A stretch of 64,000 nt of DNA from an uncultured Flavobacteriaceae bacterium (GCA_947501625.1 CANMWN010000003.1:62001-126000); one strand, 5' to 3'; positions 18,773 to 28,762 are shown, numbered from the stretch's first letter. Notes: generated from the sequence alone by a model not told the origin. Numbers and translations are program-made.

Positions 18773-18782
18773 ATTATTTAGC
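18768..18782. terminator. Inverted repeat at convergent stop codons
   Basis: GCTAAAT and ATTTAGC are perfectly complementary around a single T and include both stop codons of the convergent glycosyltransferase and hemJ genes. It is short and AT-rich, so function as a shared terminator is only possible. Confidence 0.3.
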
Positions 18783-19307
18783 TCTTATTCTCTTGTAGAG
18801 TTTAATTCCGAGCATTAATAAAACTGAGAATAAAACAATTCCAATCACTCCCCAAATCCAGTTAATAGCATTTTTTAAGACTACCAAAAACACTATCGAA
18901 AATAGAATAATGGTTGCTACTTCATTCCATATTCTTAACTTCATTGAAGAGTATTTAACTTCATCACGCTGTAATTCTTTGAATATTTTATGACAAATAC
19001 CATGATAAACATATAATGCGAGAACAAAAGTTAACTTCACATGCATCCAAGGCATTTTTAAATATGCTGGATTTTGATAGAGCATCCAAAAAGCAAAAAT
19101 ACTTGCTAAAATTGCTGATGGCCATGTAATAATATACCATAATCTCTTGCTCATCAACTTAAATTGTTTTTGTAATATTTCTTTTTCTGGTGAAGGTTTT
19201 TTATGCGCTTCAACATGATAAATGAATAATCGAACAATGTAAAAAAGTCCTGAAAACCAAGTAATTACAAATATAATATGTAGTGCTTTTAGATTTAAAA
19301 AATCCAT
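18774..19307 (-). CDS. hemJ: Protoporphyrinogen IX oxidase, HemJ type
   Basis: It oxidises protoporphyrinogen IX to protoporphyrin IX in the inner membrane. The family N-terminus is clear: LKALHIIFVITWFSGLFYIVRLFIYHVE, with the conserved His10 in the first helix, then the WMHVKLTFVLALYVYHG helix. About four helices over 177 residues agree with HemJ. It starts one base after the hemH stop on the same strand, and the next enzyme of the pathway, ferrochelatase, is that neighbour. No hemG or hemY is present in the window, so HemJ is the likely enzyme of this step. Confidence 0.92.
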   Translation of the reverse strand: MDFLNLKALHIIFVITWFSGLFYIVRLFIYHVEAHKKPSPEKEILQKQFKLMSKRLWYIITWPSAILASIFAFWMLYQNPAYLKMPWMHVKLTFVLALYVYHGICHKIFKELQRDEVKYSSMKLRIWNEVATIILFSIVFLVVLKNAINWIWGVIGIVLFSVLLMLGIKLYKRIRAK

Positions 19308-19308
19308 A

Positions 19309-20340
19309 TTATACAGTTTCTAATTTTTGACTTTGCCAATTTTTTATCCAGTTTGCAACAACTTCTACCCAATCATCATTATCATTTATACAAGGAATAT
19401 GTTTATAATCTTTTCCTCCTGCTTCTTGGAATTGGTTTTTACCTTCCATTGCTATTTCTTCTAAGGTTTCTAAACAATCTGCAACAAAGGCAGGAGTTAC
19501 TACAGCTAGATTTTTAATTCCTTCTTTCGCTAATCGTTCGAACTCAAAATCGGTATAAGGCTTTAGCCAAGGATCTTTTAATAATCTTGATTGAAACGAA
19601 TTACTATATGTTTTACCTTCCAAATCAAGTAATTTCACAATTTTTTTGGTTGTTTCAAAACATTGATGACGATAACAAGTTTTATGTGCTTCAGAGGGTG
19701 TTTCACAACAAGACTTATCAATTTTACAATGCGATTTTGTAGTGTCGGACTTTAATATATGTCGCTCTGGAATTCCGTGATAAGAGAATAATAAATGATC
19801 AAAATCAAATCCATTTAAATGATTTTGAATATTATCAGCCATTACTTTTATGTAATTAGGTTCGTTGTAAAAAACTGGAAGTGATTCAATAGTTATGTTT
19901 GGAAATTTACTCTTTTGAACTTCTTCTGCTTTTACAACAACTGTTTCATAACTAGACATTGCATAGTGCGGATACAATGGAATCATTAAAATTTCACTAA
20001 CACCTTTATCATGTAGTTCTTGAATGCCTTTTTTAATACTCATAGATCCATATCGCATTCCTAATGCAATTGGAATATCTAATTTGGGACTTAATTTTTC
20101 AGTAAACCTTTCTGAAATCACAACTAGTGGTGATCCTTCTTTCCACCATATTTTTTTATAAGCTGCACCGGATTTTTGAGGTCTTGTGTTTAATATTATT
20201 CCTTTTACAAGTAGAAATCGTTTCCAATAAGACATGTCTAAAACACGTTCATCCATTAAGAATTCATCTAAATATTTACGAACATCTTTTGTTTTTGTAC
20301 TGTCAGGTGAACCTAAATTCACTAATAAAACTCCTTTCAT
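19309..20340 (-). CDS. hemH: Ferrochelatase with an internal Cys-rich segment
   Basis: It inserts Fe(II) into protoporphyrin IX, the last step of protohaem synthesis. The signature FSYHGIPERH contains the catalytic His188. The C-terminal part has TPAFVADCLETLEEIAMEG, with the catalytic Glu. Residues 205-227 hold five Cys in the pattern C-x5-C-C-x9-C-x4-C (C205, C211, C212, C222, C227). Some microbial ferrochelatases carry a [2Fe-2S] cluster with internal ligands, so a cluster is plausible. At 343 residues it is normal for bacteria. It starts five bases after the araC-type regulator and is followed by hemJ. Confidence 0.97.
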   Translation of the reverse strand: MKGVLLVNLGSPDSTKTKDVRKYLDEFLMDERVLDMSYWKRFLLVKGIILNTRPQKSGAAYKKIWWKEGSPLVVISERFTEKLSPKLDIPIALGMRYGSMSIKKGIQELHDKGVSEILMIPLYPHYAMSSYETVVVKAEEVQKSKFPNITIESLPVFYNEPNYIKVMADNIQNHLNGFDFDHLLFSYHGIPERHILKSDTTKSHCKIDKSCCETPSEAHKTCYRHQCFETTKKIVKLLDLEGKTYSNSFQSRLLKDPWLKPYTDFEFERLAKEGIKNLAVVTPAFVADCLETLEEIAMEGKNQFQEAGGKDYKHIPCINDNDDWVEVVANWIKNWQSQKLETV

Positions 20341-20345
20341 TTATG

Positions 20346-21233
20346 TTATTGTGTGTTTAGAGATAATACATATTGTTTTGGCGTAGTTCCAAATTTCTTT
20401 TTAAATGCTGCAATGAAGTGACTTGAAGTGCTATAGCCTATTTTTAGACCAACTTCATTAACATTGTGCTGGTTACTTTCCAATAATTTGCGAGCGTGTT
20501 CCATCTTATAATCAAATAGGAAACTATAAACCGTATCGCCATAAATTTGCTTAAAGCCTTCTTTTAATTTTTTTAGATTCAAGCCAATTTCATTTGATAA
20601 TTCTTGTAAAGTTGGTGGCTCTGTCATTTTTGATATGATGATGTCTTTGGCCATTCTTATTTTTTGAACGTCACGCTCGTCAACCAAAAAAGGACAATAT
20701 TCACCTGTTGATGCTTCTCCTTGCTGAAAATGTAAACTTAATAATTCATAAATTTTTCCTTTTATATATAGATTTTTTATGGAACTATTTACATTGGCAT
20801 TTATTATTTGTTGTAGCACAAAAAGTACCGTTGGTTTTATGATGGTATCATCATAATACTTTCTGTTTTTATTTTCTTCACTCAAAAATGGAATGTAAGA
20901 TGCTTCATTTGAAAATAAAGAATGAAATTTTTCTATTGATATAAGAATTGAAACCAAACTAGTCTTTGGTCTTATTTCAAGATTTATTGGTAATTTTTGT
21001 TGTGGATTGTATAATAGTATAGAGTGTTGATCTAATACGTCAAATACATAATTCCCATTATTGAAATGAAACTTAGAATTTCCTTTTATACAGAAATGTA
21101 ACTGGATAAATGTGCTATCTATATCACGTTCAAAGCGTTGCGTTTCATTACTGTTGTTAATAAACTCCAGCAGGAAAAAACCTTTTTCTAGGTTTACTTC
21201 ATTGATAGTACTTTCTGCGTTGTTTTTTTGCAT
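20346..21233 (-). CDS. AraC family transcriptional regulator at the haem locus
   Basis: The C-terminal 100 residues hold two HTH motifs (PTLQELSNEIGLNLKKLKEGF and VNEVGLKIGYSTSSHFIAAFKKKFG) followed by TPKQYV, typical of AraC/XylS proteins. The N-terminal 180 residues are a cupin-like sensing part without recognised ligand residues. The overall form resembles PchR-type regulators of iron and siderophore genes. It heads the araC-hemH-hemJ unit and is divergent from the hemA operon, so regulation of haem synthesis by iron, haem or another signal is inferred. A -7 box and a 21-bp-phased repeat lie in the 200-base divergent region. Confidence 0.92.
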   Translation of the reverse strand: MQKNNAESTINEVNLEKGFFLLEFINNSNETQRFERDIDSTFIQLHFCIKGNSKFHFNNGNYVFDVLDQHSILLYNPQQKLPINLEIRPKTSLVSILISIEKFHSLFSNEASYIPFLSEENKNRKYYDDTIIKPTVLFVLQQIINANVNSSIKNLYIKGKIYELLSLHFQQGEASTGEYCPFLVDERDVQKIRMAKDIIISKMTEPPTLQELSNEIGLNLKKLKEGFKQIYGDTVYSFLFDYKMEHARKLLESNQHNVNEVGLKIGYSTSSHFIAAFKKKFGTTPKQYVLSLNTQ

Positions 21234-21309
21234 TATTATTCTGATTGATAAACTCTTTTTTATTTAGAATGATTATAAATAAAAATCTCTTCACAAGTTG
21301 AATTTCCTG

Positions 21310-21317
21310 CAAAAATA
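21310..21317 (-). promoter_or_regulatory. Candidate -7 box for the araC-hemH-hemJ unit
   Basis: Read on the minus strand, TATTTTTG matches TAnnTTTG exactly. A TTTC 19 bases upstream is an imperfect -33 element. The predicted leader to the ATG at 21233 is about 70 bases. Confidence 0.4.
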
Positions 21318-21364
21318 GTGTTTTTTACAAGTTTTTGAAATAAATATCATCTAAAAACGTATAA

Positions 21365-21393
21365 CGACATTTAAAGTTCTTTTAGCGACATTT
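21365..21393. promoter_or_regulatory. Two direct CGACATTT repeats 21 bp apart, candidate AraC operator
   Basis: CGACATTT occurs at 21365-21372 and 21386-21393, with extra agreement at flanking bases (a TA two bases upstream in each). A spacing of 21 bp is two helical turns, as for direct half-sites of AraC-family monomers or dimers. The downstream copy ends 18 bases before the hemA -7 box, a position where an activator would replace or contact the -33 element. The regulator gene is adjacent. Confidence 0.5.
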
Positions 21394-21411
21394 TTATCTG
21401 TCTAATCTTTA

Positions 21412-21419
21412 TATTTTTG
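21412..21419 (+). promoter_or_regulatory. Candidate -7 box of the hemA operon
   Basis: TATTTTTG is an exact TAnnTTTG match, and no good TTG element lies 19-21 bases upstream, which fits an activator-dependent promoter. The hemA start follows about 15 bases later, so the leader is short. Confidence 0.45.
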
Positions 21420-21433
21420 ACTGTTTTTTAAAA

Positions 21434-22717
21434 TTGATAGAATTAGTGCAAAATAATTTTAGTAGAAATACACTTTATAATATTGGTGTTAGCTATAAAA
21501 AGGCTGATGTACAAACTAGAAGTAATTTTAGTATTTCTCCTGAGGACCAAATCTTATTATTAAAAGAAGCTAAAGAAAAGGGTATTGAAGGCCTTTTTGT
21601 ATTGTCAACTTGTAATAGAACCGAAATAACTGGATTAGTTGAACATCCTTTTCAATTAATTAGTTTGCTGTGTAATTACTCTAAAGGATCCGTTGATGAG
21701 TTTGTGGAAGTTTCATCAATAAATAAAGGAAATGATGCTATTTCGCATTTGTTTAGATTGGCTACTGGATTGGAAAGTCAGATTTTAGGTGATTATGAAA
21801 TTGTTGGTCAATTAAAGATGTCATTTAAGCAAGCAAAAAAATTAAATACTGTCAACGCTTATCTTGAACGTTTGATAAATTTAGTTTTGCAGGCTAGTAA
21901 AAAAGTAAAAAACAAAACGCACCTTAGTTCTGGTACAACTTCGGTTTCTTATGCTGCAGTGCAATATATTATTGATAATGTTCAAAATTATAATTCTCAA
22001 AAAGTATTAGTGTATGGTTTAGGCAAAATGGGAAAACATACTTGTAAAAATTTAACAGAATATACTAAAAACTCAAATGTGACTTTAATTAATAGAACTG
22101 AAGAGAAAGCAGTTGAGTTTGTTAAAAATCATGCAAATATTGAAACTGTTAAACATTCAGAACTTATCAATGAAATTAATAAATCTTCAATATTGATAGT
22201 ATCTACTGGTTCTAATTCACCTACGATAACGTTAAACCATATTCAAAAAAATAGGGAAATATTAATTCTAGATCTTTCAATGCCAAACAATGTTGCAGGT
22301 GAAGTTAAGGAGTTAGAAAATGTAACGTTAGTTAATGTAGATGATTTATCTCAAGTTACCGATAAGACTTTAGCAAAACGAAAAGAAGAAATTCCTAAAG
22401 CATTAACAATAATTGAAGAATATGTTTCTGAATTTAACAATTGGTTAAGTCATAGAAAATATACGCCAGCAATAAATGCGCTCAAACAATCTTTGAAATC
22501 AATTCAGAATGATGAAATTGATTTTCATAAAAGAAAAATAAAAGATTTTGATGTTGAGCAAGCTGAAATAATTACATCAAGATTTATACAAAAAATTACA
22601 ACTCAATTCGCAAAACATTTGAAAGATGAAAACACTTCGGTGAACCAAAGTGTTGAGGTGATGAAAAGAGTTTTTAATGTTCAAATACAAGAAGAGATAG
22701 ATGCAAAAGATTATTAG
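21434..22717 (+). CDS. hemA: Glutamyl-tRNA reductase
   Basis: This enzyme is the first step of the C5 pathway and reduces glutamyl-tRNA to glutamate-1-semialdehyde. The active-site Cys is in LSTCNRTEI (residue 60 from the TTG), followed by GLESQILGDYEIVGQ and the NADPH fold VYGLGKMGKH. No ATG exists in the right place. The start is taken as TTG 21434, and GTG 21446 is an alternative. The C-terminus carries the dimerisation helices. It overlaps hemCD by 17 bases and leads an operon of eight genes. The regulator is encoded divergently. Confidence 0.95.
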   Translation: MIELVQNNFSRNTLYNIGVSYKKADVQTRSNFSISPEDQILLLKEAKEKGIEGLFVLSTCNRTEITGLVEHPFQLISLLCNYSKGSVDEFVEVSSINKGNDAISHLFRLATGLESQILGDYEIVGQLKMSFKQAKKLNTVNAYLERLINLVLQASKKVKNKTHLSSGTTSVSYAAVQYIIDNVQNYNSQKVLVYGLGKMGKHTCKNLTEYTKNSNVTLINRTEEKAVEFVKNHANIETVKHSELINEINKSSILIVSTGSNSPTITLNHIQKNREILILDLSMPNNVAGEVKELENVTLVNVDDLSQVTDKTLAKRKEEIPKALTIIEEYVSEFNNWLSHRKYTPAINALKQSLKSIQNDEIDFHKRKIKDFDVEQAEIITSRFIQKITTQFAKHLKDENTSVNQSVEVMKRVFNVQIQEEIDAKDY

Positions 22718-24311
22718 AATTGGTACTCGTGCTAGCGAATTAGCGCTTTGGCAAGCAAACTTTGTAGCCAAAAAATTACAAGAAATTGAAGGATTGGATA
22801 TTAAGCCTGAGATTGTTCAAATTGAATCTCAAGGTGATTTAATTTTAGATAAATCTTTACATGAACTTGGTATTACAGGTGTATTTACCAAAAGTTTAGA
22901 TGTGGCAATGTTAAAAGGCGAGATTGATATTGCAGTTCATTCTATGAAAGATGTTCCGACTATCTTGCCAAATAAAATTGTGCAAGCTGCAGTGCTTAAA
23001 CGTGCAGGATCTTTAGATGTACTGATATGTAAAGACGAGCATAATGAAGAGTTTTTATATCAAAAAGAAGCAATAGTTGCAACTGGTAGTTTGAGAAGAA
23101 AGGCGCAATGGTTGCATCAATATCCCAACCATACGGTTGTCGGTTTGCGAGGAAATGTAAACACAAGGATGGAGAAGTTAAAAAATAGCAGTTGGAATGG
23201 TGCTATTTTCGCTCAAGCTGGATTGCACAGAGTGAAATTACTTCCTAAACATCATATCAAATTAAATTGGATGATTCCTGCACCTGCTCAAGGTGTTATT
23301 ATGATTACTGCTTTGGAAAGTGATAATGAGATATTGAAAATATGCAAAGAAATTAACCATACTGAAACTGAAATATGTTCTCATATAGAACGTCAATTTT
23401 TAAATACTTTGGAAGGCGGATGTACTGCGCCAATTGGAGCACTTGCTTATATTAAAGATACGGATGTAAATCAACCAAAAATATTTTTTAAAGGAGCGTT
23501 ATTTAGTCTTGATGGAAAAAAGAAAATTGAGATTGACAAATCGTGTTATATGGTTGATCATAAAGATCTTGGAAAGACTTGTGCTGAAGATATATTGAAT
23601 AGAGGAGGAAGAAGGTTGATTGATGAAATGCATAGTGAAAAAAAGTCAATCAAATTACTTTCAACCAAGCAACTCTCAGTTTCACAAACTGATATGTTTG
23701 ATACTAAGATTGGCGTGCAAATGAGTGATTTTATTTCAATAAAATTCAATCGTTTAAAGCCAACTGTTGTTAAAAATACGATTGAAAATGTTGTAATTAC
23801 TAGTCAAAATGGAGTAGATGCTTTACTTCAAAACTTTTCACCGTTAGAACTTGACTTTAAAAATATTTACTGTGTAGGTCGCAGAACAAAACGATTGATT
23901 GAGAAAAAGATAGGTAAAGTTGCCTATGTATCCAATTCGGCAAGGGAACTTGCAAACCATTTGATTGAAGCAGGTAATATTCAAAGTGTTACTTATTTCT
24001 GCGGAAATTTGAGACGAGATGAACTGACAACAATGTTGTCTGAAAAATCTATTGAAGTTGAGGAGATAGAAGTATATAGAACCGTAAAGAATGAACGAAA
24101 ATTCAAAGACGAATTTGATGCGGTATTATTTTATAGCCCTTCTGGAATTCAAAGTTTTATTGAAGATAACCAAGTAAATGATGTTATTGCATTTTGTATA
24201 GGTCAAACTACTGCTGTTGAGGCAAAGAAGCATTTTTCTAAAATAGAAGTTTCTTCAATGCCTACGATAGAAAGTGTAATAAAATCGGTAAATAAATATT
24301 ATGCTGAATAG
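22701..24311 (+). CDS. hemCD: Fused hydroxymethylbilane synthase / uroporphyrinogen-III synthase
   Basis: Residues 1 to about 310 are porphobilinogen deaminase. It starts [16 protein letters not shown], has the LRRKAQW and LRGNVNTR basic motifs, and carries the dipyrromethane cofactor Cys241 in [10 protein letters not shown]. Residues about 320-536 fit uroporphyrinogen-III synthase: [13 protein letters not shown], then [14 protein letters not shown], and [12 protein letters not shown] near the end. The fusion joins two successive enzymes that share the unstable hydroxymethylbilane, and long HemC proteins are usual in this family of bacteria. It overlaps hemA by 17 bases and hemB by 11. Whether the second domain is active is not provable here. 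Confidence 0.93.
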   Translation: MQKIIRIGTRASELALWQANFVAKKLQEIEGLDIKPEIVQIESQGDLILDKSLHELGITGVFTKSLDVAMLKGEIDIAVHSMKDVPTILPNKIVQAAVLKRAGSLDVLICKDEHNEEFLYQKEAIVATGSLRRKAQWLHQYPNHTVVGLRGNVNTRMEKLKNSSWNGAIFAQAGLHRVKLLPKHHIKLNWMIPAPAQGVIMITALESDNEILKICKEINHTETEICSHIERQFLNTLEGGCTAPIGALAYIKDTDVNQPKIFFKGALFSLDGKKKIEIDKSCYMVDHKDLGKTCAEDILNRGGRRLIDEMHSEKKSIKLLSTKQLSVSQTDMFDTKIGVQMSDFISIKFNRLKPTVVKNTIENVVITSQNGVDALLQNFSPLELDFKNIYCVGRRTKRLIEKKIGKVAYVSNSARELANHLIEAGNIQSVTYFCGNLRRDELTTMLSEKSIEVEEIEVYRTVKNERKFKDEFDAVLFYSPSGIQSFIEDNQVNDVIAFCIGQTTAVEAKKHFSKIEVSSMPTIESVIKSVNKYYAE

Positions 24312-25269
24312 GACAAGAAGATTGCGTAAAACGGAAGGAATCAGAAGATTGGTGAGAGAAACTAAACTATCTGTAGATGATTTTATTTATCCTCTTTTTA
24401 TTGAAGAAGGCGAAAATATCGAAACAGAAATTCTTTCAATGCCTGGAATCAAGCGTTGGTCTTTAGATACTATTTCTAAAGAATTGGATGAAGTGGTTGC
24501 GTTAAATATTCCTGCTGTTTTATTGTTTGGAATTCCATCAGAAAAAGATGATGAAGGCACAGAAACTTGGAATGATAACGGAATTATGCAGCAAGCCATT
24601 CGCTTTATCAAAAAGAATTATCCGAGTTTATATGTAATTACGGATGTATGTTTTTGTGAATACACATCACATGGTCATTGCGGTATTATTCACGATAATG
24701 ATGTTGCTAATGATGCGACATTGGTAAATATTGCTAAGCAAGTAATCTCACACGCCAAAGCAGGAGTTGATATGGTAGCGCCTTCTGGTATGATGGACGG
24801 AACTATAGCAATGATTCGTGAAAGTTTGGACAATACAGGTTTTGCAGATTTGCCTATTATGGGTTATTCGGTAAAATATGCTTCAGCGTTTTATGGACCT
24901 TTTAGAGACGCGGCAGATTCTGCACCAACTTTTGGTGACCGTAGAACGTATCAAATGGATCCTGCAAATAGAGACGAAGGATTACGTGAAGCAACATTTG
25001 ATGACCAAGAAGGAGCAGATATTTTAATGGTTAAACCAGCCTTATCATATTTAGATATTATACGAGATTTAAAAAATAATTTTGACCGACCTATTGCTTG
25101 CTATAATGTAAGTGGAGAATATGCTATGGTAAAGGCCGCTGCTGAAAAAGGTTGGATTGACGGAGAGAAAGTGATACTAGAAAGTTTGTTATCAATGAAA
25201 AGAGCAGGTGCAGACATTATCATTACCTATTTTGCCAAAGAGGTCGCAAGAATTTTAGAAAATAAATAA
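24301..25269 (+). CDS. hemB: Porphobilinogen synthase (delta-aminolevulinate dehydratase)
   Basis: It condenses two 5-aminolevulinate molecules into porphobilinogen. The Zn-binding Cys set is visible in [14 protein letters not shown], so this is a Zn-dependent type. Schiff-base Lys regions are [16 protein letters not shown] and [11 protein letters not shown]. It has 322 residues, typical. The ATG lies inside the end of hemCD (11 bases of overlap), and hemL starts one base after its stop. Confidence 0.97.
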   Translation: MLNRTRRLRKTEGIRRLVRETKLSVDDFIYPLFIEEGENIETEILSMPGIKRWSLDTISKELDEVVALNIPAVLLFGIPSEKDDEGTETWNDNGIMQQAIRFIKKNYPSLYVITDVCFCEYTSHGHCGIIHDNDVANDATLVNIAKQVISHAKAGVDMVAPSGMMDGTIAMIRESLDNTGFADLPIMGYSVKYASAFYGPFRDAADSAPTFGDRRTYQMDPANRDEGLREATFDDQEGADILMVKPALSYLDIIRDLKNNFDRPIACYNVSGEYAMVKAAAEKGWIDGEKVILESLLSMKRAGADIIITYFAKEVARILENK

Positions 25270-25270
25270 A

Positions 25271-26563
25271 ATGAGTTTTAAAAAATCGCAAAAATTATAT
25301 AACAAAGGTTTAGTAAACCTTGTTGGAGCAGTAAATTCACCTGTGCGAGCATTTGCTTCTGTTGGAGGAAATCCGTTGTTTATTAAAAAAGCAAGTGGAA
25401 GTAAAATTATTGATGTTGACGGAAATAAATATGTAGATTTTGTATTGTCATATGGACCTATGATTTTAGGGCATACACATAAGAACGTTCAAAAAGGAGT
25501 AGAGAAAGCCTTAAAGAATGGATACTCATTTGGAGCGTCTACTGAAAATGAAATTAAATTAGCAAAACTTGTTTGTGATGCTTTTCCTGGAATGGATAAA
25601 GTTCGTTTTGTAAATTCAGGAACTGAAGCTGTTTTAAGCGGAATTAGATTAGCGAGAGCCTATACAGGAAAAGATAAAATTATCAAGTTTTCTGGTTGTT
25701 ATCATGGTCATCAAGATGCATTGTTGGTTGCTGCTGGTTCTGGTTTAGCAACATTGAGTTTGCCTGGATCTAAAGGTGTTCCAGAAGGAGCGGTTAAGAA
25801 TACATTGATTGCCAATTATAATGATTTAGACAGTGTAAAGGCACATTTTGATAAGCACGATGATATTGCTGGAATTATTATTGAACCAATTGCTGGAAAT
25901 ATGGGTGTGGTAATTCCACAAGATGATTTTTTAACTAAAATCAAAGAATTGGCTCATAAAAATGGAGCGCTTTTAATTGCCGATGAAGTGATGACTGGTT
26001 TCCGTTCAAAGTTTGGTGGAGCACAAGAATTATTAAATGTTGAAGCAGATATTACTTGTTTAGGAAAAGTGATTGGTGGAGGTTTTCCTGTAGGCGCTTA
26101 TGGAGCACGAAATGAAATTATGGAGCATGTTGCTCCGCTTGGAGGAATGTATCAGGCAGGAACGTTAAGTGGAAATCCGATAGCCATGGCTGGAGGAATT
26201 GCTACTCTGAAAACTTTAAAAAAGCAAGATCCATATAAAAAATTCAATGAAATTGCTAGTGTTATAGAAGAAGCATTGGTTGATAGTGCAGGAAAACATG
26301 GAGTTGAAATTGTTGTAAATAGATTTGGATCTATGATAAATCCATTCTTTACTAGTAAAAAGCAAATAAATAATTTTGAAGACGCTCAAACTTGTGATAC
26401 CAATAAGTTTGCTGTTTTCTTCTGGGAAATGATTAAAAATGGTGTGTTTTTACCACCTTCTCAGTTTGAAGCATGGTTCTTATCTTCAGCGCTAACTAAA
26501 AAAGATTTAATAAAAACTGTTAAAGCAATTGATAAGGCTATGGAAGCAGTATCAAAAATATAA
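25271..26563 (+). CDS. hemL: Glutamate-1-semialdehyde 2,1-aminomutase
   Basis: This PLP-dependent class III aminotransferase converts glutamate-1-semialdehyde to 5-aminolevulinate, using the HemA product. The PLP-Lys lies in [17 protein letters not shown]. The signature [11 protein letters not shown] precedes it, and [19 protein letters not shown] is also typical. The length of 430 residues is normal. It follows hemB by one base and is followed by hemE. Enzyme order in the operon does not match the reaction order (hemA, hemCD, hemB, hemL, hemE). Confidence 0.97.
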   Translation: MSFKKSQKLYNKGLVNLVGAVNSPVRAFASVGGNPLFIKKASGSKIIDVDGNKYVDFVLSYGPMILGHTHKNVQKGVEKALKNGYSFGASTENEIKLAKLVCDAFPGMDKVRFVNSGTEAVLSGIRLARAYTGKDKIIKFSGCYHGHQDALLVAAGSGLATLSLPGSKGVPEGAVKNTLIANYNDLDSVKAHFDKHDDIAGIIIEPIAGNMGVVIPQDDFLTKIKELAHKNGALLIADEVMTGFRSKFGGAQELLNVEADITCLGKVIGGGFPVGAYGARNEIMEHVAPLGGMYQAGTLSGNPIAMAGGIATLKTLKKQDPYKKFNEIASVIEEALVDSAGKHGVEIVVNRFGSMINPFFTSKKQINNFEDAQTCDTNKFAVFFWEMIKNGVFLPPSQFEAWFLSSALTKKDLIKTVKAIDKAMEAVSKI

Positions 26564-26564
26564 T

Positions 26565-27587
26565 ATGATTAAAAACGATTTATTTTTAAGGGCCTTAAAA
26601 GGCGAAACAGTTGATCGTCCACCAGTTTGGATGATGAGACAAGCAGGAAGATATTTGCCAGAGTTTATAAAAATTCGTGAGAAATACGACTTTTTCACAC
26701 GTTGCCGTACACCAGAACTGGCAAGTGAAATTACTGTTCAGCCAATAAGACGTTATGGTATGGATGCAGCTATTTTATTTTCTGATATTTTGGTGATACC
26801 ACAGGCTATGAATATTGAAGTTCAAATGAAACCTAATTTTGGGCCATATTTGCCAAACCCAGTTCGTACACAACAAGATGTTGATAATGTTATTGTTCCA
26901 GATGTAAATGTGGAATTGGATTATGTATATCAAGCGATAAAGGCAACAAAAGAGATGTTGAATAATGAAATCCCTTTAATTGGTTTTGCAGGCTCTCCTT
27001 GGACAATTTTATGTTACTGTGTGCAAGGTCAAGGTTCAAAGAATTTTGATAAGGCTAAAGAGTTTTGCTTTACCAATCCAGTTGCTGCACATCAGTTATT
27101 ACAAAAAATTACTGATACTACTATTGCTTATTTGAAGGCTAAAGTAAATGCTGGAGTTGATGTTGTTCAAATATTTGATTCTTGGGGAGGAATGCTTTCT
27201 CCAGTTGATTATCAAGAGTTTTCTTGGAAATATATTAATCAGATTATTGAAGCATTGAAAGATGATGCACCAGTTATTGCTTTCGGAAAAGGCTGTTGGT
27301 TTGCCTTACAAGAAATGTCTAAGTCAAACGCTTCAGCTTTGGGTGTAGATTGGACGATTACTGCTCAAAATGCTCGTTATTTATCTGGCGGTAAAATTAC
27401 TTTACAAGGAAACTTTGATCCGTCAAGATTATTGTCGCCTCCATCTGAAATTAAAAAGATGGTACACCAAATGATTAATGAGTTTGGTAAGGATAGATAT
27501 ATTGTTAACTTAGGTCATGGGATTTTACCAAATATTCCACTTGATAATGCGAAGGCATTTATAGATGCAGTGAAAGAATATAAATAA
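26565..27587 (+). CDS. hemE: Uroporphyrinogen decarboxylase
   Basis: It removes four carboxyl groups from uroporphyrinogen III to make coproporphyrinogen III. It starts [33 protein letters not shown], the standard N-terminus. [19 protein letters not shown] and the C-terminal [15 protein letters not shown] also match. The frame opens at 26529 inside hemL, but ATG 26565, one base after the hemL stop, is the true start by homology. 340 residues. Confidence 0.97.
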   Translation: MIKNDLFLRALKGETVDRPPVWMMRQAGRYLPEFIKIREKYDFFTRCRTPELASEITVQPIRRYGMDAAILFSDILVIPQAMNIEVQMKPNFGPYLPNPVRTQQDVDNVIVPDVNVELDYVYQAIKATKEMLNNEIPLIGFAGSPWTILCYCVQGQGSKNFDKAKEFCFTNPVAAHQLLQKITDTTIAYLKAKVNAGVDVVQIFDSWGGMLSPVDYQEFSWKYINQIIEALKDDAPVIAFGKGCWFALQEMSKSNASALGVDWTITAQNARYLSGGKITLQGNFDPSRLLSPPSEIKKMVHQMINEFGKDRYIVNLGHGILPNIPLDNAKAFIDAVKEYK

Positions 27588-27588
27588 T

Positions 27589-28119
27589 ATGATTTTAACC
27601 AATGATTTTAGTTTAGAACCATTAACAATTGAGGATGCTTCAAGTCTTCATCAATTAATGATTTCTAATGCTGAAAGATTTGGATTGTATTTGCCTAAAA
27701 CGTTGGCTCAGAATAGTTCTTTGGAAAAGTCACAAAGTTATATTCTAAGAAAAAACCAAGAACATGTTGATAAGTCTCAATTTACCTTTGCAATCAAAGA
27801 AAAAATAACAAATGTTATTGCTGGACTTATTATCTTGAAGAATATTGATAATAAGATACGACAAGCAGAATTTGCTTATGGTATTGGAGTGAATTATGGT
27901 GGTTTAGGTTTAACTTCATTAGCTGTTTCTAAGATTATAGATTTTGCAAATAGAGAATTAAAACTAAACAAATTTCAAATAATTGTTCATAAAACGAATA
28001 TTGGAAGTGTAAAAGTGGCTTTAAAGAATAATTTTTCTTGGTCAGAAACATTGAAAGAAAAGTTTATTCCAAAAGGACAAGAGCCACTAGATATGGAATT
28101 ATATGAATTGGAAATATAG
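27589..28119 (+). CDS. GNAT N-acetyltransferase, RimJ/RimL-like
   Basis: The protein has 176 residues with a GNAT fold. A C-terminal core resembles RimJ/RimL: YGIGVNYGGLGLTSLAVSKIIDFA (acetyl-CoA loop) and LNKFQIIVHKTNIGSVKVALKNNF. It starts one base after hemE and ends three bases before the lipoprotein, so it is in the haem operon. No porphyrin role is known for such enzymes. The substrate may be a protein N-terminus or a small amine. Confidence 0.85.
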   Translation: MILTNDFSLEPLTIEDASSLHQLMISNAERFGLYLPKTLAQNSSLEKSQSYILRKNQEHVDKSQFTFAIKEKITNVIAGLIILKNIDNKIRQAEFAYGIGVNYGGLGLTSLAVSKIIDFANRELKLNKFQIIVHKTNIGSVKVALKNNFSWSETLKEKFIPKGQEPLDMELYELEI

Positions 28120-28122
28120 ATT

Positions 28123-28758
28123 ATGAAATATTTTTGCTTTTTATTATTTGCGAGTTTACTTTTTATTTCTTGCGATAAGCCTAAAAACTCGACCAAAGAG
28201 TTAGAAGAGATATTTACTGTAGAAGAAATTAAAGATTTGCATATTTTGGTTGATTTTTTTGAAAGCAAATTGCAAAATCATGATAAAGATTTGCCTACAG
28301 CCTATAAAAAATTACTGCTTAGAAGAATTAAATATGATGTTAGTGACTCATATTTAAATGATTTTAAAGAACAAGATTTAGAAAAAGTTTTTAGTAAAAT
28401 AGATTCAAGCACTTTTAATGAAATATGGAGGAAAAGTATTAGGTCAAATATTCGTAGAAAGGTTAAAGTTGTTGTTAATACTCCTTCAGAAAATGGGAGA
28501 TATATTAAGTTTCTAAAAAGAATTCAGCCAAAATACCCTAAAGTTCAAGAGTATATTCATAATATTATTATGGCAGACAACAATTATTCAAGTGCTAAGT
28601 ATATGTTTGCTAAATATGATTTTAAAAAAGAAAAACCAATTTTTTTTGAGAGTTTTAATGATTTTTATGTTAGGCTTATAATTACAATAAGTGAATTGGA
28701 TTTTATAAATAATCACTATAGAACTAAAGATTTTTATGAAAAAATAAAGAATAAATAG
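28123..28758 (+). CDS. Unknown lipoprotein in the haem operon
   Basis: A lipoprotein signal is present with lipobox LFISC (Cys about residue 17). The remaining ~195 residues are helical and basic, with no catalytic motif recognised. It is translated between the GNAT gene and hemF, with three- and four-base spacers. The position in the middle of a haem operon suggests an envelope link such as haem or iron handling, but nothing in the sequence proves this. The family is unknown to me. Confidence 0.75.
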   Translation: MKYFCFLLFASLLFISCDKPKNSTKELEEIFTVEEIKDLHILVDFFESKLQNHDKDLPTAYKKLLLRRIKYDVSDSYLNDFKEQDLEKVFSKIDSSTFNEIWRKSIRSNIRRKVKVVVNTPSENGRYIKFLKRIQPKYPKVQEYIHNIIMADNNYSSAKYMFAKYDFKKEKPIFFESFNDFYVRLIITISELDFINNHYRTKDFYEKIKNK

Positions 28759-28762
28759 TAAA

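Noticed and set aside
26529-26564. Earlier hemE start inside hemL
   Set aside because: The first 12 residues are the shifted-frame tail of hemL; the ATG at 26565 gives the standard protein.
27589-28758. GNAT and lipoprotein as a toxin-antitoxin pair
   Set aside because: Sizes, signal peptide and operon context do not fit known GNAT toxin modules, and no DNA-binding antitoxin is present.
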